From: Pseudomonadota bacterium
GTDB lineage: Bacteria > Pseudomonadota > Gammaproteobacteria > Steroidobacterales > Steroidobacteraceae
Direction of reading: 5' to 3'
DNA length: 15,451 nt
Assembly (NCBI GenBank): GCA_021820785.1
Contig: JAKADE010000026.1
Location: forward strand, 1 to 15,451
In this document: in pieces, positions 1-8,000 of the stretch
Position numbering within the stretch: position 1 is the first letter of the stretch
Layout: every line of letters starts with the position of its first letter
Position numbers and translations under genes: made by a program
Notes under the pieces: generated by a model
The model's input: the letters and a program-made list of their open reading frames with translations, nothing else
Database searches by the model: none
Told to the model about the DNA's origin: nothing

Positions 1-93
1 TGGGTCCGGCTGTCGCTGAACAAGCCCGGCGCGATCCGCAACTCCCGCGACGTCGGCGTGACGATCGAGCGCCGCCGCGCCGCGGCGCGCTGA
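1..93 (+). CDS. folB: Dihydroneopterin aldolase, C-terminal end (partial)
   Basis: Only the last 30 codons are inside the window; the start lies to the left. The visible peptide contains NKPGAIRNSRDVGVTIER, which resembles the conserved C-terminal strand of FolB (Lys-Pro-x-Ala followed by a Val-Gly-Val-x-Ile-Glu-Arg ending). FolB cleaves dihydroneopterin to 6-hydroxymethyl-dihydropterin and glycolaldehyde in the cytoplasmic folate pathway. The next gene, folK, starts 9 bases after this stop and uses the FolB product, which strongly supports the call and suggests one transcript. The match rests on a short fragment, but with the neighbour it is fairly safe. Confidence 0.82.
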   Translation, partial: WVRLSLNKPGAIRNSRDVGVTIERRRAAAR

Positions 94-102
94 GACGGTC
101 CG

Positions 103-609
103 ATGCCCGAGGTCTATGTTGCGGCCGGCAGTAACGTCGAGCCATACAAACATCTCTCACGGGCGGCCCGCGAGCTCGCCGCGGCGTTTCCCGGCGCACG
201 CTGCTCGTCCTGGTATCGCAACCGTGCCGTCGGGTTCGAGGGTGAGGATTTCATCAATTTCGTGGCCGGCTTCAGCACCGAGCAGCCGCTTCACGCCGTC
301 ATCTCGCGTCTGCAGGCCATCGAGGGTCTCTGCGGGCGGACGCGCACCGCGCCGCGCTGGGCGCCGCGCAGCATGGATCTGGACATCCTTCTCTACGGCA
401 CACAGGTGCTCAACACCCCGGACGTGCGTCTGCCGCGGCCGGATCTGCTCAAGCGCGCCTACATGCTCGGCCCGCTCGCCGAACTGGCGCCGGAGCTGAT
501 CCATCCGACCGCCGGGGTGAGCATCGGGACGCTGTGGCGGCAGTTCGATCAGGCTGCCCACCCGCTGACCCGGATTCCCTCGTCCGATGCGGACGAGGCT
601 GCGGTGTAG
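103..609 (+). CDS. folK: 2-amino-4-hydroxy-6-hydroxymethyldihydropteridine pyrophosphokinase (HPPK)
   Basis: A 168-residue cytoplasmic enzyme that transfers pyrophosphate from ATP to 6-hydroxymethyl-dihydropterin, the step before dihydropteroate synthase. The N-terminal strand and loop AAGSNVEP (residues 7-14) is the HPPK GSN signature. Residues 79-98 carry the core motif, with Arg85-Trp86, Arg89 and the two Mg-binding aspartates in Asp92-Leu-Asp94. The length is normal for the family (about 160 residues). The ATG at 103 lies 9 bases after the folB stop; the ribosome binding site is weak, so translation may be coupled to folB. The last 20 residues are acidic and alanine-rich and lie beyond the usual fold. 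No internal damage is seen. Confidence 0.96.
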   Translation: MPEVYVAAGSNVEPYKHLSRAARELAAAFPGARCSSWYRNRAVGFEGEDFINFVAGFSTEQPLHAVISRLQAIEGLCGRTRTAPRWAPRSMDLDILLYGTQVLNTPDVRLPRPDLLKRAYMLGPLAELAPELIHPTAGVSIGTLWRQFDQAAHPLTRIPSSDADEAAV

Positions 610-634
610 CGCGCAGTGCGCAACCCGCCCGATG

Positions 635-649
635 CACGCCGCCGGCGTG
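635..649. terminator. Short GC hairpin between convergent folK and pteridine reductase genes
   Basis: CACGCC and GGCGTG form a perfect 6-base stem around a 3-base loop (641-643). It sits in the 51-base gap where two genes converge, a natural place for a shared terminator. Only two T follow it on the plus strand, so it is not a textbook intrinsic terminator; the call rests on position and stem alone. Confidence 0.3.
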
Positions 650-660
650 TTCGCGCCGCG

Positions 661-1431
661 CTACCAGGCGATGCTGCGCCCGCCGTCTACGGCCAGAACC
701 TGCCCTGTGACGAACGGTGCATCGCAGGCGAAGAAGCGCACCGCGCGTGCGATGTCCTCCGGTGTTCCGCTGCGCTTCAGCGCGGTGCGCTCGATGATGT
801 GCCGGCGCAGCGGCTCCTCGACCCCGCTCTCCGGCCAGAGCACTGGACCGGGGGCGATCGCGTTGACGCGTACCTGCGGACCGAGCTCGCGTGCCAGCGA
901 CTTCGTCAGCATGATCAGGCCCGCTTTGGCCACGCTGTACACCGGGTGGTGGCGCAGCGGACGCATGCCGTGGATATCCGTGAGGTTCACGATCAGACCG
1001 CCGCGCTCGCTCAGCGCCGCGCGGGTGGCCTGCGCGAGGAACAGCGGCGCCTTCAAGTTGGTGCCGATCAGATCGCTCCAGACCCGCTCATCGATCTGTC
1101 CCATCGGGGTCGGATAGAACGTCGAGGCGTTGTTCACCAGGATGTCGAGCCGACCGAAGGCAGACACCGCCTCGGCGGCCAGCCGCTCGAGCGACTGCAG
1201 ATCGAGCAGGTCCCCGGGCACGAGCGCCGCGGAGTCGGCCCGCAGGCCATTCAGTTCTGCGGCGAGCGCACGGGCCGGTTCCGCCGAGCTGCGATAGTGC
1301 AGCACGATCTGCGCACCGGCGGCGTGCAGCGTGCGCGCGATGAGTGCACCGAGGCGGCGCGCGCCGCCGGTGACCAGGACCGCCTGGCCGGTGAGCGGGG
1401 TGGGCGCGTGGGCGTCGTCAGATGGCGTCAT
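661..1431 (-). CDS. Pteridine reductase-type short-chain dehydrogenase (FolM/PTR1-like)
   Basis: A 256-residue cytoplasmic NADPH-dependent short-chain dehydrogenase. The nucleotide-binding loop TGGARRLG (residues 21-28) has the TGxxRR form typical of pteridine reductases rather than the usual TGxxxGxG. NNAS is at 100-103, and the active site is Asp152, Tyr165 and Lys169. The 13-residue Asp-to-Tyr spacing equals that of Leishmania PTR1 (Asp181, Tyr194). VTGQVLAVDGG near residues 241-251 is the standard C-terminal strand. The likely role is reduction of dihydromonapterin or dihydrofolate, as for E. coli FolM. Convergence on folB-folK fits a pterin role. A generic 3-oxoacyl-type reductase is the alternative but is disfavoured by the RR loop. 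Exact substrate is inferred, so no symbol is given. Confidence 0.88.
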   Translation of the reverse strand: MTPSDDAHAPTPLTGQAVLVTGGARRLGALIARTLHAAGAQIVLHYRSSAEPARALAAELNGLRADSAALVPGDLLDLQSLERLAAEAVSAFGRLDILVNNASTFYPTPMGQIDERVWSDLIGTNLKAPLFLAQATRAALSERGGLIVNLTDIHGMRPLRHHPVYSVAKAGLIMLTKSLARELGPQVRVNAIAPGPVLWPESGVEEPLRRHIIERTALKRSGTPEDIARAVRFFACDAPFVTGQVLAVDGGRSIAW

Positions 1432-1469
1432 GAACCTTGGCTCGATCGATGAGGACGGCAGACTCCATT

Positions 1470-2624
1470 ATGACCCCGCCGCTGTCTGCGGAAGAAGCGG
1501 CGCATTCCGGGGCGCTCGCGGCACACATCGCCGCTGAGGTGCGCGCCAGCGGCGGCTGGCTGTCATTCGAGCGCTTCATGGCACTTGCGCTGTACGCGCC
1601 GGGACTCGGCTACTACAGCGCCGGCAGCGTCAAGATCGGCGCCGGCGGGGATTTTGTCACGGCGCCGCAGATGTCGGACCTGTTCAGCCGCTGCGTGGCC
1701 GCGCAGTGTGCCGAGGTACTGGCCGACGGCGGAGAGATTCTGGAATTCGGGGCCGGCACCGGGCGCATGGCCGCCGCGGTGCTCACCGAACTCGCCGCTC
1801 GCGGCTGTCTGCCGCAGCGCTACGCGATCCTGGAGGTCAGTGCGGATCTGGCGCAGCGGCAGCGCCAGTGCATCGGTGCGCTGCCGGCAACGCTCGCTGA
1901 GCGGGTGGTATGGCTCGAACGGTTGCCGGAGCGGCCCGTGCAAGGCGTGATTCTCGCCAATGAGGTGCTCGATGCGCTGCCCTGCCGCAGGTTCGTCCTG
2001 GAGGCGGGCGCGCCGCGCGAACTCGGCGTTGCGCTCGACGGCACACACCTGGTCGAGTGCGCCGCGCCGGCGGACACGGCGCTCGCTGAGGAGTGGGCCC
2101 GGCTCAGCGCAGAGTTACCGGCGCCGCTGGCCGACGGGTACGTCTCGGAGATCTGTCTGCAGGCCGGGCCGTGGGTGGGAAGCGCAGCGGATGTGCTGCA
2201 GCGTGGCATGGTACTGCTCTTTGATTACGGCCTGCCGCGTGCGCACTACTACCACCCGCAGCGTGTCGCCGGCACGCTGCGCTGTCACTACAAGCACCGG
2301 GTGCACGACGACCCGTACGTGAATCTCGGCGTGCAGGACATGACCGCGTGGGTCGATTTCACTCGGGTCGCCGAAAGTGCGGTCGCCGCCGGGCTCGAGG
2401 TGGCGGGATTCGCGACGCAGGCGGCTTTCCTGCTCGGCACGGGCATCGAGCGTCTGGTCGCCGAGGCGGGCGATGCAGTCGAGCACGCCCGCCGCGCGGG
2501 CGAGGCGCGCCGCCTGCTGCTGCCGGGGGAAATGGGCGAGGCGTTCAAAGTGATGGCGCTGACGCGCCAGTGCGATGCGCCGCTGCCGGGGTTTGCGCTG
2601 CAGGATCTGCGCGCGTCGCTCTGA
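1470..2624 (+). CDS. Class I SAM-dependent methyltransferase, MidA/NDUFAF7 family (DUF185)
   Basis: A 384-residue protein from the chosen ATG. Family landmarks appear in order: [11 protein letters not shown] (42-52), GDFVTAPQ (60-67), the SAM-binding loop [10 protein letters not shown] (91-100), [12 protein letters not shown] (164-175), and a later block with LFDYG, then GTLRCHY and a QDMTAWVDF stretch. The mitochondrial homologue NDUFAF7/MidA dimethylates an arginine of a complex I subunit during assembly; in bacteria the target is usually unknown. In-frame starts also exist at TTG 1437 and ATG 1449. ATG 1470 was chosen because the family N-terminus begins here and a GAGG lies upstream, although 15 bases away. 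It is divergent from the reductase, and its last 80 bases overlap the antisense 3' end of the peptidase gene. Confidence 0.9.
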   Translation: MTPPLSAEEAAHSGALAAHIAAEVRASGGWLSFERFMALALYAPGLGYYSAGSVKIGAGGDFVTAPQMSDLFSRCVAAQCAEVLADGGEILEFGAGTGRMAAAVLTELAARGCLPQRYAILEVSADLAQRQRQCIGALPATLAERVVWLERLPERPVQGVILANEVLDALPCRRFVLEAGAPRELGVALDGTHLVECAAPADTALAEEWARLSAELPAPLADGYVSEICLQAGPWVGSAADVLQRGMVLLFDYGLPRAHYYHPQRVAGTLRCHYKHRVHDDPYVNLGVQDMTAWVDFTRVAESAVAAGLEVAGFATQAAFLLGTGIERLVAEAGDAVEHARRAGEARRLLLPGEMGEAFKVMALTRQCDAPLPGFALQDLRASL

Positions 2625-3756
2625 GCCGCTGCCCCGGCGCTCGGCCTCGGGACCGACAGAGCGCGCGGTCCCGGAGCGCCTTTGGTTCGTGCGCCAGATG
2701 GCGCGCCGCGGCATAGAAGCGCGGCAGGTCGCCGTGCTCGCGGCGCAGCAGCTGCTCGAATCCCGGCAGGCAGTCGTAGTACGTGCCGACCGAGACCAGG
2801 TCGGCGTTGTTCAGCCCCTGGCGGATCCAGCGGTCATAGAGCGGTGCATGCACCTGCAGGTGCTGCTCCAGCGCGCGGATTTGCGCGGCGAGCTGCGTGA
2901 AGACGGCCCGTTTGCGCCGAAGCATCTGCGCATGCGTCTTGCCCGAGGCATACACGCGCGCGAGCCGGCTGCGCGCGCGGCGCAGCAGGGCGGCGAAGTC
3001 GCGGTCGGCTGCATCCAGATGTTCGAACAGCGTGATGCGCTGCGGCTCGTGGCGATACCGCAGCCAGCGTTTCAGGCCCGTGTTTTCCACCGTCATTGCA
3101 AACGCCTCGTCGAAGCGCGAGTCGTTCGGTACGTACAGCAGCTGGTGCGCGAGTTCATGAAAGATCATGGCCGCGAGCTCGTCGCTGCCGTAGCGCATCA
3201 TGGTGCTCATGACCGGATCGGGCAGCCGGCCGAGCGTCGAGTAGGCCGGTACCCCCTCGACCAGGACGTCGTAACCGCGGCGCTTCAAGTGAGCGGCAAA
3301 TGCCCGGGCGGCCCGCTCGTGAAAGTAGCCCCGGTACGCAACGCAGCCGGCGATCGGAAAACACCACTGCTTCGGCTGGACGGAAAACCGCTGTGCCGCC
3401 ACGACGTTCCACACCACGTAGCGGCGGTGCAGGTTCACGTAGCTGCGGTAACTGTCGTTGTCCGGCAGGCTGAGCTGCTGCGAGGCGAAGCGTCGGGCCG
3501 CACGTACGGCCCCGAGTTCGCGCACCAGCGGCTGCGGGGCGTCAGGCTCGTCGATGACATCGACGATCGAGCGCCGGTCGTGCATCACGTGCCACTCGCC
3601 GACCGCGGCCTGCATGAGATAGCGGGTGCTGGCGCAGCCGGCGAGGGCAGTGAGCGCCAGGGTGGCGACGGCAAGCCGCACTGCGGCGGCGCGCCGCGCA
3701 GGGGAGGGCGGCTGGGGCGTGGGGCGCACCGGGCGGGCGCTCGAGTCGGTTACCAT
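2545..3756 (-). CDS. Predicted lipoprotein aminopeptidase (zinc metallopeptidase, PF10023/DUF2265 family)
   Basis: A 403-residue protein with an N-terminal hydrophobic segment ending in the lipobox LAGC, with the lipid-bearing cysteine at residue 41, so it should be a membrane-anchored periplasmic lipoprotein. The zinc motif HELAHQ is at about 200-205, followed by [11 protein letters not shown], whose glutamates could supply the third zinc ligand. The sequence pattern, including [14 protein letters not shown] near residue 325, matches the predicted aminopeptidase family; activity is inferred from that family. The first 24 residues are long and polar for a signal peptide, so the in-frame GTG at codon 10 or codon 26 may be the true start. 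The last 25 or so residues are low-complexity and read antisense through the 3' end of the methyltransferase gene. Confidence 0.85.
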   Translation of the reverse strand: MVTDSSARPVRPTPQPPSPARRAAAVRLAVATLALTALAGCASTRYLMQAAVGEWHVMHDRRSIVDVIDEPDAPQPLVRELGAVRAARRFASQQLSLPDNDSYRSYVNLHRRYVVWNVVAAQRFSVQPKQWCFPIAGCVAYRGYFHERAARAFAAHLKRRGYDVLVEGVPAYSTLGRLPDPVMSTMMRYGSDELAAMIFHELAHQLLYVPNDSRFDEAFAMTVENTGLKRWLRYRHEPQRITLFEHLDAADRDFAALLRRARSRLARVYASGKTHAQMLRRKRAVFTQLAAQIRALEQHLQVHAPLYDRWIRQGLNNADLVSVGTYYDCLPGFEQLLRREHGDLPRFYAAARHLAHEPKALRDRALCRSRGRAPGQRLRATRADPAAQTPAAAHRTGASAPSL

Positions 3757-3762
3757 GGGTGC

Positions 3763-4977
3763 ATGGAAGTCTACCTAGTCGGCGGCGCGGTGCGGGACCG
3801 GTTGCTCGGTCGGCCCGTTCACGAGCGCGACTGGGTGGTCGTCGGGGCGCGGCCGGAGGATCTCGCGCGCCAGGGTTACCTGCCCGTGGGACGGGAGTTT
3901 CCGGTCTTTCTGCATCCCGAGACGCGCGAGGAGTACGCCCTGGCACGCCTGGAGCGCAAGGTCGCACCCGGATACCGGGGCTTTACCACCGAGTTCTCGC
4001 CCGAGGTGACGCTGCAGGAAGACCTGCGCCGGCGCGATCTGACCGTCAATGCCATGGCCGAGAGCGCCGCCGGCGAGATCATCGATCCGTACGGCGGGCA
4101 ACGCGATCTCGAGGCGCGTCTGCTGCGACATGTTTCGGACGCATTCGTTGAGGATCCGGTCCGCGTGCTGCGTGTGGCGCGCTTCGCGGCGCGGTATGCG
4201 CCGCTTGGCTTTCGCGTCGCGCCCGAGACGCTCGCACTGATGCGTCGCATGAGTGACTCCGGCGAACTCGGCGCGCTGGTGCCCGAACGGGTGTGGCAGG
4301 AGACCGAACGGGCGCTCGGGGAGCCCCGGCCGGAGGTGTTCTTCGAGACGCTGCGCGAATGCGGAGCGCTGAGCGTGATTTTCCCCGAAGTGGCGGCGCT
4401 CTACGGCGTGCCGCAGCCCGCCAAGTGGCATCCGGAGATCGACACCGGCGTGCACGTCATGCTGGCCCTGCGCTGGGCCGCGGATGCCGGCCTCTCGAGG
4501 CCCGCGCGCTTCGCGGTGCTCATGCACGATCTGGGCAAGGCCTGCTCCCCGCCGGAGCGCTGGCCGAGCCATCATGGCCATGAGGAGGCCGGTGTGCCGC
4601 TCATCGAGGCGGTGTGCACGCGCCTGCGAATCCCGAATGCCTACCGCGAACTCGCCGTGCTGACGGCCCGCTATCACGCCCAAGTGCATCGCGCCGAAGC
4701 GCTGCGACCGGGCACCGTGCTGCAGTTGCTCGAAGCGACGGACGCGTTGCGCCGCCCGGAGCGGTTCGAAGATCTGCTGCGCGCCTGCGAGGCGGATGCG
4801 CGCGGCCGCGCCGGACTGCAGTCGACGCCGTATCCGCAGGCCGACTATATGCGCCGCGCGCGCGCCGCGGCCGCCGCGGTCGTGCTCGGCAGCGAGGAAC
4901 GGCGGGGCCTGTCCGGTCCGGCGATCGGCGAGAAGATCCGCGCCCGGCGTCTGGAGGCGATCGCCGCCCTCAACTGA
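3763..4977 (+). CDS. cca: CCA-adding tRNA nucleotidyltransferase (multifunctional, with HD domain)
   Basis: A 404-residue cytoplasmic enzyme that builds or repairs the 3' CCA end of tRNA without a template. It aligns with E. coli Cca from the first residue: GGAVRD at 7-12, the metal-binding pair at positions 21 and 23 in [23 protein letters not shown] (about 90-97), and [18 protein letters not shown]. The C-terminal HD phosphohydrolase domain is intact (His255-Asp256, then HHGHE), which in E. coli gives phosphatase and 2',3'-cyclic phosphodiesterase activity. Length is close to E. coli (412). The one oddity is Glu at position 21 where E. coli has Asp. The ATG at 3763 is fixed by the alignment. 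The gene starts 6 bases from the divergent peptidase gene, and the macroglobulin gene follows after 83 bases. Confidence 0.97.
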   Translation: MEVYLVGGAVRDRLLGRPVHERDWVVVGARPEDLARQGYLPVGREFPVFLHPETREEYALARLERKVAPGYRGFTTEFSPEVTLQEDLRRRDLTVNAMAESAAGEIIDPYGGQRDLEARLLRHVSDAFVEDPVRVLRVARFAARYAPLGFRVAPETLALMRRMSDSGELGALVPERVWQETERALGEPRPEVFFETLRECGALSVIFPEVAALYGVPQPAKWHPEIDTGVHVMLALRWAADAGLSRPARFAVLMHDLGKACSPPERWPSHHGHEEAGVPLIEAVCTRLRIPNAYRELAVLTARYHAQVHRAEALRPGTVLQLLEATDALRRPERFEDLLRACEADARGRAGLQSTPYPQADYMRRARAAAAAVVLGSEERRGLSGPAIGEKIRARRLEAIAALN

Positions 4978-4995
4978 GCCGTCACACGAGCTGCG

Positions 4996-5033
4996 GCCGT
5001 GCTGCGCTAGCATGGATGGCGGCGAGGCACGGC
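4996..5033. other. Inverted repeat between cca and the macroglobulin gene
   Basis: GCCGTGC (4996-5002) and GCACGGC (5027-5033) are perfect inverted repeats 24 bases apart in the 83-base gap. There is no T tract. It could be a weak terminator for cca or a leader stem for the next gene. No convincing sigma-70 promoter was seen in this gap, so the macroglobulin gene may be read from the cca transcript. Confidence 0.3.
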
Positions 5034-5045
5034 GCCCGAGCATCA

Positions 5046-5055
5046 AAGGGGGGAG
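5046..5055 (+). promoter_or_regulatory. Ribosome binding site fixing the macroglobulin start
   Basis: The purine run AGGGGGGAGC lies about 5 bases before ATG 5061. The reading frame is open well upstream, back into cca, so this site is what decides the start. The protein that begins here opens with a clean signal peptide, which agrees. Confidence 0.65.
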
Positions 5056-5060
5056 CGGCG

Positions 5061-8000
5061 ATGTCCGGCAACACAGGAAAGCGCACGTACGCGTCGGCTC
5101 TGCTGGCGACGGCGCTGGTTTTCGCTGCCGCCCCGGCTCACGCCGCCGGCGTCCTGAAGCTGCTGGCGGTCACGCCGGCCGGGACTGACGTCCCGCCGGG
5201 CCAGGAGATCGTCCTGCAGTTCAATCGGCCGATGGTGCCGCTCGGACGCATGGGCCGCGCCGTCGTTCCGGTCCGCATCCGTCCGGCGCTGCATTGCCGG
5301 TGGCGTTGGCTCGATCCGCAGCGCCTCTCGTGCCGCTTGCCCGGTCGACAGCGGTTCCGGCCCGCTACCCGGTACCGCATCCGCATCGGCACGGCGTTCA
5401 AGGCGCTCGACGGCGCGCGCTTCGCGCACGCGCCGAGCGCGACATTCGTCACACAGACCCCGCGAGTGCGCTGGGCGTACTTCGAACGCTGGCGCAGCCG
5501 CACCGAGCCGCAATATCAGGTGCGTTTCACCTTGCCGGTCACGGTGGCCGCCGTCGAGCGCTCGCTGCGCTTCAGTCCGCTCGGCGCAGGGGCCTCCGTG
5601 GCCGTGCGTGCCCGGCCGTTCACGCGGCGGCGCACCGGCCCGCTCCTGCTGCCGGTGCCGGGTATTCCCGGGGCGATGGTCTGGATCCCGCATCCGCAGA
5701 CGCTGCATCGCCGCAGCGTACCCTCGAGCGCCCGGAGTGTCTGGATCGTCACGCCCGCGCACGCACTCGTGGTGCAGAGGCCCTATCAACTCACCGTCGG
5801 CGCAGGCCTGGTGACACCCCTCGGGCGGCTGCCCGGCCCGCAGGGCGTCGTTCCCAACACGACATTCACGCCGTTCGGACACTTCGCGTTTCTCGGCATC
5901 CACTGCCTCACGGCGGCCGGGACCTGGCGCACCATCGGTCCCCCGGGTGCGTCTGGCGCCGCCGCGGCGCGCTGTCGGCCTGGAACGGTGCAATTGGCCT
6001 TCAGTGCGCCGGTGCCGAAGAAGACTCTCGCGGCGATCCGGCTGCAACCGGCTCCTGCGCGCCCCGCGCAGCGACGCCGGTTGTGGAGCGGATATCCCCA
6101 GTGGATGCTCCCTGCCGCGGGTCCCGCCGGCGGCTCGACGCCATATGATTATCCCCTGCCGTACCCCCTGGTCGCGATGCGCTCCTACCGGGCCGACCTC
6201 TCCGCCCGGCTCACCGATGTGTTCGGCGGCACGCTCGGACATGCCGTCGCGCTGCGGTTTGCGACCGGACATCTGCCCCCCGCGCTGAGTCTCGGGGCGC
6301 CGCAGGGTGGTGTGCTCGAGGCCGGCGAGCGCACGGTGCTGCCGGTTTACTTCGCCAATCTGACCCGGCTCGATTTTGCCTATCACGCGCTGACCGCGGC
6401 GGATCTGGCGCGCGCAACAGCAGGCGCGGCCGGTCCGGCGGTGCTGACTTCGCTGCTTGCCCCGTATCACGACCGACCGCCGCGTGACCAGTGGCTCGCG
6501 CGCCCCCTCGGCGTGCGCGCCGATCTCGGCGGGCGCTCCGGTGCGCTCCTCGGTCAGTTGAGTTGGTCGCCCTCGCTCGGCAACCAGTGGTATCACTGGA
6601 ATACGCAACAACTGTTCGCCGAGGTCACTCCCTGGCAGGTGCTCGCCAAGGTCGGCCACTACGATTCGCTCATATGGGTGAGTTCGCTCGCGACCGGCCA
6701 GCCGGTTGCGGGTGTGACGGTGCGGTTCAGCACCGCCGCACCGGGCGCGCTCACGGGGCTGCACGCGGTGACGGCGAGCGCCGTGACCGATGCGAGCGGA
6801 CTGGCGGTGCTGCCCGGGACGGTGCGCCTGAACGGATGGGACCGGCGCTTCGGACCGAACGCTCCGCGGTGGTATGTCGCGGCCACTCGCGGCGCCGACA
6901 TGGCGCTGCTGCCGCTGACCTGGAACTACCAGCGTTGGATCAGCAGCGCCAGCGGCGGCGCGGTCATGCAGGAGCAGCAGCCGCGCTATGGGCACCTGCG
7001 AGTCTGGGGCTTCACGGCGCAGGGAGTTTATCGGCCCGGCGCCACGGTGCACTACGCCGCATTCGTGCGCGGCATGTCTGCGACCCGCCTCACCGCCGCT
7101 CCGCCGCTGCGCTACCGGTTCACGCTCAGCAGTGCCACGGGCAAGACGGTTCTGATGCGCAAGAATGTGGCGCTCTCGGCCTTCGGCGGTCTGCATGGCA
7201 GCTGGTACGTTCCCAAGACTGCCGCGACGGGCTGGTACGACATGACCGTCAGTTGGCGCACCGGCGCGCTGCGCCAGCAGCGTCCAGCGGGCCGGTTCCT
7301 GGTCACAGAGTTCGTGCCGGATCCGTTCAAGGTGCGTCTCTTGCTGCAGGGGCGCCAGTTCGGTCCGGGAGCGAGCTACCGGGCACAGATCCGGGCGCGG
7401 CTGCACTCCGGCGGACCGTATACCGATGCGCCGGTGCGCACCGTCGTGCGGATTACTGCCGAGCCATTTGTGCCGCGCGATCCGCGCGACGCGGGATTTG
7501 ATTTCCCGGTGAATCCGCCGAATGTGCCCGGCACCGTGACGCTCGCTGAGCGTCCGCAGATGCTGGACGCGCACGGTAACGCGCAGACCTCGGGCCGGCT
7601 CCCTGCGACCGAGCCCATCCTGTACGGCCGGCTTACCCTGCAGGCGGCGGTGAAGTCGGCCCGGGGCACCTGGGTCGCCCATCGCGCCCGTGCCATCTGG
7701 GCCGCACGTACCCGCTTCATTGGTCTGCGGCTCGACCAGTGGCTGTTGCACGCCGCTCAGCCCTTCACTGTGCACTACCTGGTGGTCGATCCGGCCGGAC
7801 GGCCCGCCGGGGGCGCGCCGGTGCACCTCGTTCTGCAGCGCCGCCGGCTCAACGTGGTCGAGACTGCCAACGGCACGGGAAGCTTCACCGCTCGGCAGAC
7901 TACCCGGTGGGTGACGGAAGGGGACTGCCGGGCCACCTCGGCTGCCGTGCCCGGCGCGTGCCGTCTGACCCCGAAACAGGCTGGAACGTACCGCATCGTG

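Noticed and set aside
2575..3762. Upstream extension of the cca frame across the peptidase gene
   Set aside because: The frame is open by chance. Cca homologues begin at the ATG at 3763, and the extension is antisense to a gene with a lipobox and HExxH motif.
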